DNA from: Meiothermus sp. Pnk-1
GTDB lineage: Bacteria > Deinococcota > Deinococci > Deinococcales > Thermaceae
Length of the DNA: 64,000 bases
Direction of reading: 5' to 3'
NCBI RefSeq assembly: GCF_003226535.1
Contig: NZ_QKOB01000009.1
Location: 19,892-83,891, forward strand
This document shows, piece by piece, positions 23,683-33,459 of this stretch (the first letter of the stretch is position 1; each line of letters opens with the position of its first letter). Under the pieces are notes generated by a model. The model saw nothing but the letters and a program-made list of their open reading frames with translations, did no database searches and had not been told where the DNA came from. The translations under genes and the position numbers were made by a program.

Positions 23683-24636
23683 CTATGGCGGCGAGGAACC
23701 GTATGGCCTGAGCCGCCGGACCTGGGCCGATAGCTCGGCCACGGCTTTCTCCAAGGCCAGCCGGGAGTCGCGCCCGGTCTTGGCGGCTTGCTCGGCTTTG
23801 ACCAGGATCTCGAGGGCTTGGTCCAGCACCTCTGGGTTGACGGTCTTGGCGAGGGCCAGGGTCTGCTTGGCCGCGTAAGGATGCATCCCCAATAGGCCCG
23901 CGGCCTCACGCTCGCCCAAGAGCGGGTTCTCGTAGAGCTGTGCCCAGGCCTGGGCCAGCTTGGCGTACTGCCACGACAGCGCGCCGAGAATCCGAATGGG
24001 ATCCTCCCCGCGCTCCATGAGCCCCCGTAGCTGCCGGAAAGCTGTCGAGGTCTTGCCCTCGGTGACCGCGCGCACCAGGTCGAAGCCGGAGAGGGGGGCC
24101 TCCAGCGCAACCAGGGCTTGCACCTTCTCAAGCGTGACCGGTGGGGTAACCAGGGTGAGCTTGTCGAGTTCCCGCTGGAGTGCTTCGAGCCCCAACGCCG
24201 GGTTCTCCGCGGTGCTTCGGCCCCCTAGCAAGCTGGCCAGGTACTGGTGGATGGCGGCGTTGGTCTTGAGGCCCATGGCCTTGGCCCGGTTCTCTATCCA
24301 GCGCACCAGGTCTTTGCCCTGAGGGGTGGGATGCTCGCGGATGCGTTCTTTGCCGTACCACTTGCTCCGGGCGGCGGTGGGCTTGGGGTCTAATAGCAGC
24401 ACTATGGCCATCTCCGGGAGGGGCTCGAGGGCCTCCTTGAGGAGCTTCCACTCCCCCTCGCCGATCTCGCGCAAATCCACCAGCGCCCCGCTCGGCCCGA
24501 ACAGGCCGCCGCTGGCCTCTTGCGCCACCAGCGCTGGCTCCGGGGGCAACAGGCGGGGGGAGAGGCCCCGCACCCTGGCCTCTTGCAGCAAGGCCTCCCG
24601 GGCCAGCAAGGGATCGCCGGTAAACGCCAGGAGCAC
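23683..24636 (-). CDS. holA: DNA polymerase III subunit delta
   Basis: This 317-residue clamp-loader subunit opens the beta sliding clamp during replication. Its sequence follows the Thermus HolA pattern closely: LAFTGDPLLAREALLQEAR at the N-terminus, LLLDPKPTAARSKWYG, TPQGKDLVRWIENRAKAMGL, LERELDKL-like region and FDLVRAVTEGK in the middle, and GALSWQYAKLAQAW in the collar domain. The GTG start at 24636 is supported by agreement with that N-terminus. It follows the acyl-CoA dehydrogenase gene by 26 bp when read from the other end, with holA upstream in transcription order reversed: the dehydrogenase lies downstream of holA. Confidence 0.93.
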   Translation of the reverse strand: MLLAFTGDPLLAREALLQEARVRGLSPRLLPPEPALVAQEASGGLFGPSGALVDLREIGEGEWKLLKEALEPLPEMAIVLLLDPKPTAARSKWYGKERIREHPTPQGKDLVRWIENRAKAMGLKTNAAIHQYLASLLGGRSTAENPALGLEALQRELDKLTLVTPPVTLEKVQALVALEAPLSGFDLVRAVTEGKTSTAFRQLRGLMERGEDPIRILGALSWQYAKLAQAWAQLYENPLLGEREAAGLLGMHPYAAKQTLALAKTVNPEVLDQALEILVKAEQAAKTGRDSRLALEKAVAELSAQVRRLRPYGSSPP

Positions 24637-24662
24637 GGCTCGGCCACCCCTTCCCGCGATGA

Positions 24663-25823
24663 TCAGCCGAGCGCGTTGTGCCCGGTGAACTCCCGCCCCA
24701 GGATCAGGGTATGGATGTCGTGGGTGCCCTCGTAGGTGTCCACGGTCTCGAGGTTCAGCATGTGCCGGATGCTGTGGTACTCGAGGGTGATCCCGCTTCC
24801 GCCCAAGATCTCTCGGGCCGAGCGGGCCGCGTTCAGCGCCGAGCGCACGTTATCCCGCTTGCCGAGGGAGACCTGGGCCGGGCGCAGCTTCCCGGCGTCC
24901 TTGAGCTGGGCCAAGCGCCAGGCGAGCAAAAGCCCCTTGGTGTGGTCGGCGGCCATCCGCACCAATTTTTCCTGCACCAGTTGGCGCGCGGCGATGGGTT
25001 TGCCGAAGGTGGTGCGGCTTTGGGCGAAGGCGAGGGCTTCGCTGTAGACGGCCTCAAGCGCCCCCAAAGCTCCCCAGGCGATGCCGAAGCGGGCTTGGGT
25101 GAGGCAGGAGAGCGGGGCCTTGAGCCCTTCGGCCTTGGGGAGCATCAGGCTAGCGGGGAGGCGCACCTCCTGGAGCACCAACTCGCTGGTCACGCTGGCG
25201 CGCAGGCTCATCTTGTGCTTGACCTCGTTGGCCGCGAAGCCCTTGGTATCGGTCGGCACGATAAAACCGCGCACCGCCCCGGCTTCGTCCTTGGCCCATA
25301 TCACCGCGATGTGGGCCAGGTTGCCGTTGGTGATCCACATCTTGCTGCCCGAGAGGACGTAGTGGTCGCCATCCCTATAGGCCCGGGTCTTCATGTTGCT
25401 GTCGGGGTCGGAGCCCCCGTCCGGCTCGGTGAGGCCAAAGCAGCCGATCATCTCGCCGCGGGCCAGCTTGGGCAGGAACTCGCGCTTTTGCTCTTCCGAG
25501 CCGTAGGCGTAGATAGGGTACATCACCAGGCTCGACTGTACGCTGGCGAAGCTCCTGAGGCCCGCGTCGATGCGCTCGAGTTCGTAGGCCATCACCCCGT
25601 AAGTGGCGCTGCTGGCCCCACCGCCCCCGTACTCGGTGGGGAGGGTAGGGCCGAAGAAGCCCAATTCGGCGAACTTAGGGATGAGGTGACGGGGGAATTC
25701 CCCCGCCTCCCACCAACGGTTGATGTGGGGCAAGGCCTCGGCCTCGAGGAAGCGCCGGGCCGCTCGCTGAACCTCGCGCTCCTCGGGGGTGAGGAGCTCT
25801 TGCACCTGTAGGAAGTCGAACAT
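24663..25823 (-). CDS. Glutaryl-CoA dehydrogenase-like acyl-CoA dehydrogenase
   Basis: This 386-residue FAD enzyme oxidises an acyl-CoA. The segment [22 protein letters not shown] and the catalytic glutamate in [18 protein letters not shown] (near residue 370) match glutaryl-CoA dehydrogenases, which oxidise and decarboxylate glutaryl-CoA in lysine and tryptophan breakdown. Other landmarks are [13 protein letters not shown] and [16 protein letters not shown] at 25830-25835 ends 6 nt before ATG, suggesting a leaderless message. holA follows 26 bp downstream on its 3' side in the reverse sense: by coordinates, this gene's stop (24663) adjoins the holA start (24636), so this gene is transcribed first. 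Confidence 0.9.
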   Translation of the reverse strand: MFDFLQVQELLTPEEREVQRAARRFLEAEALPHINRWWEAGEFPRHLIPKFAELGFFGPTLPTEYGGGGASSATYGVMAYELERIDAGLRSFASVQSSLVMYPIYAYGSEEQKREFLPKLARGEMIGCFGLTEPDGGSDPDSNMKTRAYRDGDHYVLSGSKMWITNGNLAHIAVIWAKDEAGAVRGFIVPTDTKGFAANEVKHKMSLRASVTSELVLQEVRLPASLMLPKAEGLKAPLSCLTQARFGIAWGALGALEAVYSEALAFAQSRTTFGKPIAARQLVQEKLVRMAADHTKGLLLAWRLAQLKDAGKLRPAQVSLGKRDNVRSALNAARSAREILGGSGITLEYHSIRHMLNLETVDTYEGTHDIHTLILGREFTGHNALG

Positions 25824-25948
25824 AGCAGGAGAATACCAAAGGGGGTACACCCTCGTAGAGCCCCTATTCCCCTTAGCCGGAGCCAGGCCCGTTGTACGCG
25901 GCACAAGGCATTGCCCCAACGCGAGCCATCTTTGCCACGCTGCGAAGC

Positions 25949-28312
25949 TCAGCGCTGTGCATCCTGAGGATTTGGGCTATGGGCGAGCTCCCGCCGCAGG
26001 AAGAAAAGCAAGCACGCTACCAGCGGAACGAAGCCCATCCACAGATTGGGGTAAGGGTAGAAGAGGGACATTGCCAGCAGGCCCATGGCCCAGCTTTCCC
26101 AGCGCCGCAAGGGACGGCGGGTATAGCCTACCGTGGCGGCGGCCAGGAAGAATATGGCCATAGCGGTAAAGAAGAAGCGCTCGAGGATGATCAGCCACCC
26201 CCCGAGGCCCGGTACGTTTTGTAGCACCGGCAGGATCAGCAGACCGGTGCCGGTGAAGGAGAGCAGGAAGAAGAAGCCGATGATGTATTTGGCCAGCGCT
26301 ACCCGCGCGGCGTAGACTCCGGTGGTGATGGGGTCGGTCTTGAACACCGAGGCCGAGGCGTACGCCGAGAGCGCCACCGGGGGAGTCACGTCGGCCAGCA
26401 CCGCGTAGTAGAAGAGAAACATGTGGGTGGCCAGGGTTGCGGCCAGGGCAGCTTGCTGCTCGGGCAGACCGTAGCCGGCGAAGTTGGCCTTGGCCAAGTT
26501 GATGATGGCTGGGGCGGTGAGCGAGGAAGTGAGCACGTAGGTGGCGGTGGGGGGCACCCCCATCCCCAGGATCAGGCTGAAAAGGGCCGTCACCACCGTG
26601 GCCAGGATCAGGCTTTCCCCCGAGATCTGCCCCAAAAAGATGGAGAACTTAGAGGGCAGCCCGGTGATCACCATCATGGCGAAGATCAGGTTGGCCGCCA
26701 CGATGGCGGCGCCGATAGGGACGAGCTGGCGGAAGCCCTCGGCCAGGCCGTCGGCGATGGGCGCGAAGGCCGCCATGAACTTCCCTTCCATCGCCGAGGG
26801 GAAGGCAAACGTGCCCAAGATCAGTCCCAAAAAGGCCAGCGTGAGGTGAAAGAGGGGGATTTCGCCGTATCCCACACCCAGTAAGGGAGGCAGAAAGAAC
26901 CCCGCCAGGGCCAGCAGGACTCCTAGCCCCAGCCCCAGCGGATACCAGCGGCTTTTCATGGCTTGGCGGAGCGGTTCGGGGCGCAGGGTGGGGTCTAGGT
27001 AGCACACCAGGATGAAGGCCAGCGCGGCCAGGTACACCGCAGTGGCCACCTCGGCCCCCCGGTATAGCAGGACCACGATGACGAGGATGGGCAAGAAGAT
27101 CGTGCTGTAGCGCAGAGCGTAGCGACGGTGCAGGCTTTCGTCGGCCCCCACCGGAGGTAGCTGGGCCTTGCGGGCATAGAACTCGTTGTAGGTGAGGATC
27201 GAAAACAGGTAGAGCAAGCAAGGGCCGATGGCCATCACCATCACCCACAGGTAGCTGATCTGCAGGATTTCTACCATGATGAAGGCGATGCTGCCCAGCA
27301 CCGGAGGGGTGATGAGGGCGATGGTCCCGGCGGTAGCGACCAAGCCGGCGGCGGTCATGCGGTCATAGCCCGCCTTCTCGTACAGCGGTTTGGTCAGGGT
27401 GGCTACAAACTGGGTGTCGGCAGCCCCCGAACCGCTAAACATGCCCATAAAGACCGAGGCGATACCGGTGACCCGGCCTGGGGTCTGCGGGGTGCGGCCC
27501 ACCAGCGCCAGGGCGATGTTGGCGACTACCCGGCCCAGCCCCAGCGCCCCGATCAGTCCCGAGAGAATGGTGAAATAGACCAGGTACTTCGCCGACACCC
27601 CGGTGATGAGGCCGTAGATCCCGGCCTCGGTCTCGTTGTAGGTTTTGCCCAGCAAGAGGTCGATGCCGTTCTTGGCCCCGCGGAAGGTGCCGGGGACCAG
27701 GTGGCCGTAAAGGTTATAGGCTAGGAAGATCAGCACCAGCGAGGGCATCACCGGCCCCAGCAGGCGGTAGACCAGCCCCAGCACCAGGATGATCAGGCTA
27801 AAGGACATGGTCATATCCCAGCCGGTAGGGATTACCGCGCGGTAGACCAGTTCCTCGTAGAAGCGAAGCTGGTAGGCCAGCGGGGCGATGGAGAGCAGGG
27901 CCGCCAGCAAGTCGGTGTAGCGACGGGTGGTGGGGAGCAAGGCTGGGAGCACCGCCAGGGCCCAGGCCAAAGTCCCGGCCAGCCGGCCCTCGAGCGGGAT
28001 CGCTACCCCCGGCACGTTGGGCACCCAGAAGGTATAGAGGAAGGGCAGGGTGAGCGCCACGAAGACCCACGACCCCACAGTGCGCCGCTGGGGGAGCCCC
28101 TGGGCGGTGAGCAGGTATCCGGCGAAGACCAAGAAAAACACGTGCACTGCCCGCTCGAGCTGCACCACGTCGAGGATCGAGATGTCGCTGCGGGAGAATG
28201 GGGTAAAGGGGTGAAGGACCAGATAGAGGCTGTAAAGGGCGGCCACCAACAGCACCACCCAGGTGAACCGCCGTAGCGGGGTCTTTTGCGTGCTCTCCTG
28301 AGATAGCTCCAT
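25949..28312 (-). CDS. TRAP transporter fused 4TM/12TM permease (TAXI type)
   Basis: The 787-residue membrane protein fuses the small (DctQ-like) and large (DctM-like) TRAP subunits, with roughly 18 hydrophobic helices. Core landmarks are FMGMFSGSGAADTQFVATL (ion/substrate site region), MTAAGLVATAGTIALITPPV and GMGVPPTATYVLTSSL. Such fused permeases work with TAXI-type periplasmic receptors and import organic acids using an ion gradient. The start ATG 28312 is chosen because GAGGTGAGGT precedes it; an in-frame GTG lies 9 bp upstream. The receptor gene lies immediately upstream in the operon. Confidence 0.93.
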   Translation of the reverse strand: MELSQESTQKTPLRRFTWVVLLVAALYSLYLVLHPFTPFSRSDISILDVVQLERAVHVFFLVFAGYLLTAQGLPQRRTVGSWVFVALTLPFLYTFWVPNVPGVAIPLEGRLAGTLAWALAVLPALLPTTRRYTDLLAALLSIAPLAYQLRFYEELVYRAVIPTGWDMTMSFSLIILVLGLVYRLLGPVMPSLVLIFLAYNLYGHLVPGTFRGAKNGIDLLLGKTYNETEAGIYGLITGVSAKYLVYFTILSGLIGALGLGRVVANIALALVGRTPQTPGRVTGIASVFMGMFSGSGAADTQFVATLTKPLYEKAGYDRMTAAGLVATAGTIALITPPVLGSIAFIMVEILQISYLWVMVMAIGPCLLYLFSILTYNEFYARKAQLPPVGADESLHRRYALRYSTIFLPILVIVVLLYRGAEVATAVYLAALAFILVCYLDPTLRPEPLRQAMKSRWYPLGLGLGVLLALAGFFLPPLLGVGYGEIPLFHLTLAFLGLILGTFAFPSAMEGKFMAAFAPIADGLAEGFRQLVPIGAAIVAANLIFAMMVITGLPSKFSIFLGQISGESLILATVVTALFSLILGMGVPPTATYVLTSSLTAPAIINLAKANFAGYGLPEQQAALAATLATHMFLFYYAVLADVTPPVALSAYASASVFKTDPITTGVYAARVALAKYIIGFFFLLSFTGTGLLILPVLQNVPGLGGWLIILERFFFTAMAIFFLAAATVGYTRRPLRRWESWAMGLLAMSLFYPYPNLWMGFVPLVACLLFFLRRELAHSPNPQDAQR

Positions 28313-28358
28313 ATACCTCACCTCTGTTGGGGTAACTGAGCCGATTGTACTCGCTTGC

Positions 28359-28397
28359 TAAAGAAAGCCTCCTCGCCCTGAGCAAGCGAGGAAGGCC
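28359..28397 (-). terminator. Attenuator between TAXI receptor and TRAP permease
   Basis: On the minus strand GCCTTCCTCGC and GCGAGGAGGC form a bulged stem followed by TTTCTTT. It lies just after the receptor stop and probably reduces read-through into the permease gene, giving excess binding protein. Confidence 0.55.
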
Positions 28398-28415
28398 CTA
28401 AGCGCTGGAGGTCGG

Positions 28416-29423
28416 CTACTTGATAGCCCCCACCTCGCGGAAGTAGCGCACCGCCCCCGGATGGAAGGGAATCACCGTCTTGGCGGCGTAGAGATCGGCG
28501 CTACTTTTGAGGGTGGTGTCGCGGGCCGCGGTGGTGGCGGTCTCGAGGGTTTTGATGTTGTCGAAGACCGCTTTGGTGATGGCATAGGCTAGGTTATCGG
28601 GCATCGAGGCCGGGCATACGAAGACGTTGCCGGTGAAAAGCGCAGGGGTATCGGTGGCGGTACCGTAGACGCTTTTGGGCACTACCCCGGTGCTTACGAT
28701 GCCGGGGAAACGCTTGAGGAGAACCTGAGCGGTGGTGCTTTGCGGGGTTACGGGCACTAGGCGGATGCGGTCGCCCTTGCGCAGCAGGGACTGGCCCAGC
28801 TCCACGACGCTGGAGGTAGGCACCCCGCCGACCCAGAAGTAGGCGTCGATGGTCCCTTCGGCCAAGGCCTTGGCGCTCTCGGCAGCGGGCAGGCGTTCGC
28901 GCTTGCTGAAGCTCTCCGGTTTGACATTGGCCCCTTCGAGCACCAATAGCGCCAGGTTCTCGGTGGAGGAGCCCGGCTGCCCGGTGGAGACCCGTTTGCC
29001 CTTGAGGTCTTGCACCACTTTGATCCCGGTCTTCTCGGTGGTCACGATGTGGATGAGGCTGGGGTACATGTAGAAGAGGATCCGTTGGCTATCGGCTCGC
29101 TTCTCCTTGAAGCGGGGTTCTTGGCCGGTATAGGTGACCAGCGCCGCATCCGTGGTGGTGAGGGCGCAGTAGTAGGTGTTGGCGGCGGGATCGGTGCGGT
29201 CACGCAACAGGAGCAGGTTGTCGTAGGAACCGCCGGTTTGCTGCGCGGTGGCATCGGCTACGCCGGTTTCGCTCAAGATCTTGGCGACCGCTTGGCCGTA
29301 GAAGAAAAACACCCCGCCGGTGCTGCCGGTAGGCACCACCACGCGCGGCTTCTGGGCCAGGGCGGCCCCAGATAGCAAGCAGAGGGATACACCGAGAAGC
29401 ACTCGCGAAAACCCGTGTTTCAC
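28416..29423 (-). CDS. TAXI-family TRAP transporter substrate receptor
   Basis: This 335-residue exported protein has a signal peptide (GVSLCLLSGAALA, cleavage before QKPR). The mature N-terminus VVVPTGSTGGVFFFYGQAVAKI is the TAXI signature, and later segments DLKGKRVSTGQPGSSTENLAL and the C-terminal FHPGAVRYFREVG also fit. It captures a small organic acid, often glutamate or another dicarboxylate in this family, for the fused permease. GTG 29423 has GGAGGTG upstream, and a TTGACA-17-TAGTGT promoter lies at 29454-29482. Confidence 0.94.
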   Translation of the reverse strand: MKHGFSRVLLGVSLCLLSGAALAQKPRVVVPTGSTGGVFFFYGQAVAKILSETGVADATAQQTGGSYDNLLLLRDRTDPAANTYYCALTTTDAALVTYTGQEPRFKEKRADSQRILFYMYPSLIHIVTTEKTGIKVVQDLKGKRVSTGQPGSSTENLALLVLEGANVKPESFSKRERLPAAESAKALAEGTIDAYFWVGGVPTSSVVELGQSLLRKGDRIRLVPVTPQSTTAQVLLKRFPGIVSTGVVPKSVYGTATDTPALFTGNVFVCPASMPDNLAYAITKAVFDNIKTLETATTAARDTTLKSSADLYAAKTVIPFHPGAVRYFREVGAIK

Positions 29424-29453
29424 ACTTCACCTCCAGGGTATAAATGCACCCCC

Positions 29454-29482
29454 ACACTACGGTTCGGTAACCGGGCTGTCAA
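29454..29482 (-). promoter_or_regulatory. Promoter of the TAXI-TRAP operon
   Basis: Minus-strand -35 TTGACA (29477-29482) is a consensus match, spacer 17 bp, -10 TAGTGT (29454-29459). The leader before GTG 29423 is about 25 nt and contains GGAGGTG. Confidence 0.75.
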
Positions 29483-29547
29483 GGGTGAGGACGCGGCTCT
29501 GCGCCTGATGTTTTGTGAGCTGGATCTTCGGGCTGTGAGCCCCCACA

Positions 29548-29578
29548 CTGACCCATCGGTCAGCATCGGGTGTAGCAT
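29548..29578 (+). promoter_or_regulatory. Promoter and candidate operator of the MFS exporter
   Basis: CTGACC-CATC-GGTCAG (29548-29563) is a perfect inverted repeat. -10 TAGCAT (29573-29578) follows and ends 6 nt before GTG 29585, so the palindrome covers the -35 region. A TetR-type repressor is a plausible binder (inference). Confidence 0.55.
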
Positions 29579-29584
29579 GGGGAG

Positions 29585-30808
29585 GTGCTTGTCTGGCAAC
29601 TACTAGGAGACCCCCGCTACCGCACCTACTGGCTGGCCCTCTTCACCTCACAACTCGGCACCTGGATGCAGTCCGCTACCCAAGGCTGGTTGGTGCTCGA
29701 GCTGACCGGTTCGGCCGCCAAGCTCGGGCTGGTGGTGGCCTTACAGTTCCTGCCCTCGCTGTTGTTTTCCCTTCCCGCCGGGGTGCTCTCGGATCGCTAC
29801 CCAAGGCGCAACCTCCTCTTCCTCACCCAGGGGGGGATGGGGCTGTTGGCTTTTGCTATGTTTGGCCTGATCATCACCGGGCTGGTGCGTTACGAGCACG
29901 TTTTGGTGTTTGCCTTTCTCTACGGGGTGTTCAACGCCATGGACCTGCCGGTGCGCCAGGCCTTCACGGTGGAGCTGGCGGGGAAAGATCGCTACCCCGG
30001 AGCCATCGCCCTCAACTCTTTCGGCTTCAACGTCTCGCGGCTTACTGGGCCGGCCCTGGCCGGGATCCTCATCGCGGGGGTAGGGCTGGGCTGGAGCTAC
30101 TTGGCCAATGCCCTCTCCTTTCTGCCGCTGCTGTGGGTGCTGCTGGGGGTACCCCGGGTGAGCCAAGAGGTCAAGCGGGGCGGGGTGTTGCAGGATGCGC
30201 TCGAGGGGGTGCGCTACGTCTGGCAAGAACCCCTGGTGCGCCAGATCGTGCTCTTGGTGGGGCTTACCAGCATGTTCGGCATGAACTTCCAGACTATCGT
30301 TCCGGCCTACGCCCGGTTGGTGTTGGGGCTCGAGGCCCAGGGCTTCGGCTTTTTGATGTCGGCGGTGGGGTTGGGCGCGATCGTCGCGGCGCTCATTCAG
30401 GCCATCGCCTCCCAGGTCAGGCCCTTCCGCTCGATCCTCGGCAGCTTCGTGCTGGGGATCGCCCTGCTGGTTTTGGCCCTGCCTATATCGGCCTCCTGGA
30501 CAGCTTTCTTTTTAGGGGTGGCCGGTTTCGGGATGATCACTACCCTCATCAATTGCAACACCACCGTCCAGCTCATGTCCCCCGATCGCATCCGGGGCCG
30601 GGTGATGTCGGTGTACTCGATGGTGCTTCTTGGGGTGGGGCCGGTGGGGGCTTACCTGTCGGGCCTTTTGATCGACCTCTTCGGCGGGCGCTGGGGGGTG
30701 GCGGTGATGGGGGGCCTCACCCTGCTCTCGGCCTTGGCCCTGGTGCGCTTCCCCTGGCCGCGCAACCTGAACCCGGTGCAGGCGGAGCCTTCCCCGGCTT
30801 CGGATTAG
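29585..30808 (+). CDS. MFS transporter of the enterobactin-exporter/MFS_3 type
   Basis: This 407-residue protein has about 12 hydrophobic helices. The N-terminus RTYWLALFTSQLGTWMQSAT and loop GVLSDRYPRRNLLF are typical of MFS_3 exporters, and INCNTTVQLMSPDRIRGRVMSVYSM is their conserved helix 10-11 segment. It probably exports a small toxic or secreted compound. The GTG start is chosen because TAGCAT lies 6 nt upstream, with a palindromic operator over the -35. No adjacent regulator gene is on this transcript; the closest TetR gene is at 35.6 kb and has a different operator. Confidence 0.88.
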   Translation: MLVWQLLGDPRYRTYWLALFTSQLGTWMQSATQGWLVLELTGSAAKLGLVVALQFLPSLLFSLPAGVLSDRYPRRNLLFLTQGGMGLLAFAMFGLIITGLVRYEHVLVFAFLYGVFNAMDLPVRQAFTVELAGKDRYPGAIALNSFGFNVSRLTGPALAGILIAGVGLGWSYLANALSFLPLLWVLLGVPRVSQEVKRGGVLQDALEGVRYVWQEPLVRQIVLLVGLTSMFGMNFQTIVPAYARLVLGLEAQGFGFLMSAVGLGAIVAALIQAIASQVRPFRSILGSFVLGIALLVLALPISASWTAFFLGVAGFGMITTLINCNTTVQLMSPDRIRGRVMSVYSMVLLGVGPVGAYLSGLLIDLFGGRWGVAVMGGLTLLSALALVRFPWPRNLNPVQAEPSPASD

Positions 30809-30852
30809 CGGGAGGCGCAAGCAGCTAATACCCTTTCATGCAGATTCCCTCA

Positions 30853-30938
30853 CCCCCCGGGTGCACGGAGCTTGCTCCGTCCCGACAGAGGATCGTCCCC
30901 CGGGTGTACGGAGCTTGCTCCGTCCCGTAGGGGATCGT
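30853..30938 (+). repeat. Two 43-bp direct repeats with an internal palindrome
   Basis: Two tandem copies of CCCCCGGGTG(C/T)ACGG..., each followed by GGATCGT, start at 30854 and 30897 (period 43 bp). Each has the inverted repeat ACGGAGC-TT-GCTCCGT. A related unit lies at 15646-15682 in the opposite orientation. A heptad array follows directly. Confidence 0.75.
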
Positions 30939-30943
30939 CCTCA

Positions 30944-30978
30944 GCGTTTAGCGTCTGGCGTATTGCGTACGACGTACG
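30944..30978 (+). repeat. Heptad repeat array 3 (GCGTNNN)
   Basis: Five uninterrupted units: GCGTTTA, GCGTCTG, GCGTATT, GCGTACG, ACGTACG. The array follows the 43-bp repeats after 5 bp, the same order and orientation as at 15.6 kb when that locus is read on the minus strand. Confidence 0.75.
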
Positions 30979-31214
30979 ACTTCGCTCGGCTACGGTCACG
31001 AAGGGGTATAAACCCAACCAGAGGGGCCCGCTTCCTTCCACCGCGTAAAACGCCCCAAAATGCGTTCACCCCCGCGCTGCAATGCTGTCAGCAGAACCGA
31101 GGAGTGCCGAAGGGGCCGGGGCGTACCGCGGGTTTACGGTTATCGCCCAAGTTCGCCGCCGTCGGCGGGGTTTGCCGAAGCTCGAGCAGGGTCTCGCCCA
31201 GCCCATGGCAAGCC
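30979..31214. other. Spacer without a recognised gene
   Basis: No convincing coding frame, RNA or promoter is seen between the heptad array and the convergent wecB stop. The sequence is GC-rich and includes GTGCCGAAGGGGCCGGGGC, vaguely like riboswitch text, but no family consensus could be matched. Confidence 0.4.
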
Positions 31215-32333
31215 TCACGGCTGCCAGTCCTCCGGGCGCTCGGCCAAGCCCAGCCGCCAGGCTACGCCCTGGGCTACGCGCTGGGCAGCCTTACCATCGC
31301 CGTAGGGGTTCTTGGCGCCGGACATCCTCTTTCGCTCCGCCGCATCCGCCAAGAGCCCGCTCACGATCTGGTACACCTGTCGGGGATCGGTCCCGGCCAG
31401 GCGCAAAATGCCCGCTTCTACCCCTTCAGGGCGCTCGGTAACGTTGCGCAACACCACCACCGGCACGCCCAGCGCGGCCCCTTCTTCCTGTAGGCCGCCG
31501 GAATCGGTGACGATGAGATCGCTCTTGCCCATCAAAGCCGACATCGGGCCGTACTCGAGCGGGTCTAGGAGAAAAAAGTTCGGTACCCCCGCGAGCACCG
31601 GCCACACCGCCTCGCGCACCACCGGGTTGAGGTGCACGGGGAAGACAAAGGTATAGTCGGGGTGGTCGTAGGCAGCCTTGGCCAAGGCTTGGGCCAGCTC
31701 GCCCAGCACCTCCCAATTTTCGCGGCGGTGGAGGGTCACGGTGACGAGCCTCTCGCGGGGAATTCCTTGAGGAAGCTGCCCCACCTTGGCGGCGAAAAGC
31801 ACCGCATCCACCCCGGTCTGCCCGGTGACGAGTATCCGCCGGGGGTCTTTGTGCTCGGCCAGGAGGTTTTGTTTGGCCAGTGGGGTGGGGGCTAGGTCGA
31901 GATCGGTGAGGGTATCGGTGAGGCGGCGGTTGGCCTCCTCGGGGAAAGGCTCGGCCAGGTTAAAGCTGCGCAAGCCCGCCTCCACGTGCCCCACAGGGAT
32001 TTGCTGCAAGAAAGCGGCCCAGGCCACCACGAAGGTTGTGAGGGTATCACCGTGCACCAGCACGTAGTCAGCCCCCAGATCCTCGAGCGCCCTGGCCGCC
32101 TGCGGCAGAATGCGGGCGGCCAGTTCGGGCAAGGTCTGCCGCTCGGTCATCACGTCTAGGTTGCGTTCGGCGGGCACCTCGAACAGGGAGAGGGCCTGGG
32201 CGAGCTGCTCGCGGTGCTGCCCAGTGAGCAGCACCACCGGCTCGAGGCCGGACTGCCCTTTGAGCGCGTGGTACACCGGGGCCATCTTGGTGGCCTCGGG
32301 GCGGGTTCCAAAAGCGAGTACGACGCGTTTCAT
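31215..32333 (-). CDS. wecB: UDP-N-acetylglucosamine 2-epimerase (non-hydrolysing)
   Basis: This 372-residue GT-B fold enzyme converts UDP-GlcNAc to UDP-ManNAc for surface polysaccharide synthesis. Family motifs are [14 protein letters not shown] at the N-terminus, [27 protein letters not shown] and [20 protein letters not shown] with [13 protein letters not shown] near residues 280-315. The start is 1 bp after the WecA-like gene stop, so both are in one operon and act in consecutive steps of glycan assembly on a lipid carrier. Confidence 0.95.
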   Translation of the reverse strand: MKRVVLAFGTRPEATKMAPVYHALKGQSGLEPVVLLTGQHREQLAQALSLFEVPAERNLDVMTERQTLPELAARILPQAARALEDLGADYVLVHGDTLTTFVVAWAAFLQQIPVGHVEAGLRSFNLAEPFPEEANRRLTDTLTDLDLAPTPLAKQNLLAEHKDPRRILVTGQTGVDAVLFAAKVGQLPQGIPRERLVTVTLHRRENWEVLGELAQALAKAAYDHPDYTFVFPVHLNPVVREAVWPVLAGVPNFFLLDPLEYGPMSALMGKSDLIVTDSGGLQEEGAALGVPVVVLRNVTERPEGVEAGILRLAGTDPRQVYQIVSGLLADAAERKRMSGAKNPYGDGKAAQRVAQGVAWRLGLAERPEDWQP

Positions 32334-32334
32334 T

Positions 32335-33438
32335 TTAGCCCCCCTCGGCCTGCGACTCTCGCCACACTGCCCGCAGCTTGCGCCATACCGTAAACGCCAA
32401 TAACCCCGCGGTAATCAGAGCGGTGACCGCCACCACCCGCCCCGGCACGCTGGGCTGCACGGTCATGGCGATCAGGTTGAAGACCAGGGTCAGGGTCCAC
32501 AGGGTAAGGGTGGTGCGCCGTTGGGAAAAGCCGCGCTCGAGCAGCCGGTGGTGGATGTGGTCCTTACCGGGGGTGGACATGGGGTTTTGCCCGCGCAATA
32601 GCCGCCGAATGACCACCTGAGAGGTATCGAGGATCGGCAACAGCAAGAACAACACCGTAGGGATCAGGCTAAACACCGTGGTGAGCTTGAGGTTGCCCAA
32701 CAGGCTGGTGGCGGCCAGCACGTAGCCGAAGAAATAGGCCCCGGCGTCGCCCATGATGATCTTGGAGGGGTGGAAATTGTGCCGCAAGAACCCCAGCGCG
32801 GCCCCCGCCAGGGCGGCCAGCACTAGCGTCCCGGCGGCCCACTCGGGATTTTGCGCCGACACCGCCAGCAGGCACATCGCGGTGATGTAACTAATCCCCC
32901 CGGCGAGCCCATCTACCCCATCCATCAGGTTGATGGCGTTGGTGATGCCCACAATCCAGAAGACGCTCAAAAACACCGAGAGCACCGGATCCAAAGCGGT
33001 GCCAAAAGCCGCGTTGAAGCGGATTCCCACCGCGATCAGCAGCAGCGCCGAGAGCAGCTGGACCACGATACGGAACAGGGGGGGAAGCCCGAACTGGTCA
33101 TCGATAAATCCCACCATCACCAGGATGGCTCCGCCTAGCAAGATCGCCAGCACTTGCACCTGGACCTGCTGGATCAAGATCGGTCGAAGCGCGGTCGCTA
33201 CGGTCAAAGCGGCGATCACCCCGGCAAAGATAGCTAACCCCCCCGCGTTGGGCAAAGGCTCTTTGTTGAGCCTGCGGGCGTTGGGTTGGTCAGCCCAGCC
33301 TACCTTCAGGGCGAACTGCCGCACGCGAGGGATGAACCGCCAGGTCACCGTCCAGGCCACGATAAAGGTGAAGATCACGATCAGCCAGCCGGAGCCGCCG
33401 GGATCGGCGATGCCCAGGGATTTGAGAAAATCGGTCAT
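32335..33438 (-). CDS. Undecaprenyl-phosphate GlcNAc-1-phosphate transferase (WecA/TagO type)
   Basis: This 367-residue polytopic enzyme of the MraY/WecA superfamily transfers GlcNAc-1-phosphate from UDP-GlcNAc to undecaprenyl phosphate. Motifs are PNAGGLAIF near residue 63, [12 protein letters not shown] (aspartate pair), [15 protein letters not shown] and [23 protein letters not shown]. The C-terminal [19 protein letters not shown] histidine-rich loop binds UDP-GlcNAc in WecA-type members. About ten membrane helices are visible. It precedes wecB in one operon, pointing to a secondary cell-wall polymer or O-antigen-like glycan. Confidence 0.93.
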   Translation of the reverse strand: MTDFLKSLGIADPGGSGWLIVIFTFIVAWTVTWRFIPRVRQFALKVGWADQPNARRLNKEPLPNAGGLAIFAGVIAALTVATALRPILIQQVQVQVLAILLGGAILVMVGFIDDQFGLPPLFRIVVQLLSALLLIAVGIRFNAAFGTALDPVLSVFLSVFWIVGITNAINLMDGVDGLAGGISYITAMCLLAVSAQNPEWAAGTLVLAALAGAALGFLRHNFHPSKIIMGDAGAYFFGYVLAATSLLGNLKLTTVFSLIPTVLFLLLPILDTSQVVIRRLLRGQNPMSTPGKDHIHHRLLERGFSQRRTTLTLWTLTLVFNLIAMTVQPSVPGRVVAVTALITAGLLAFTVWRKLRAVWRESQAEGG

Positions 33439-33459
33439 ACGTTATTTGGGATCGCGGGC

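Noticed and set aside
30853..30938. Possible CRISPR array
   Set aside because: Only two copies with no unique spacer of normal length between them, and no cas genes; they are tandem 43-bp repeats.
31060..31214. Possible riboswitch-like RNA (GTGCCGAAGGGGCC text)
   Set aside because: The segment recalls glycine-riboswitch wording, but the rest of the consensus is missing and no gene lies downstream on that strand.
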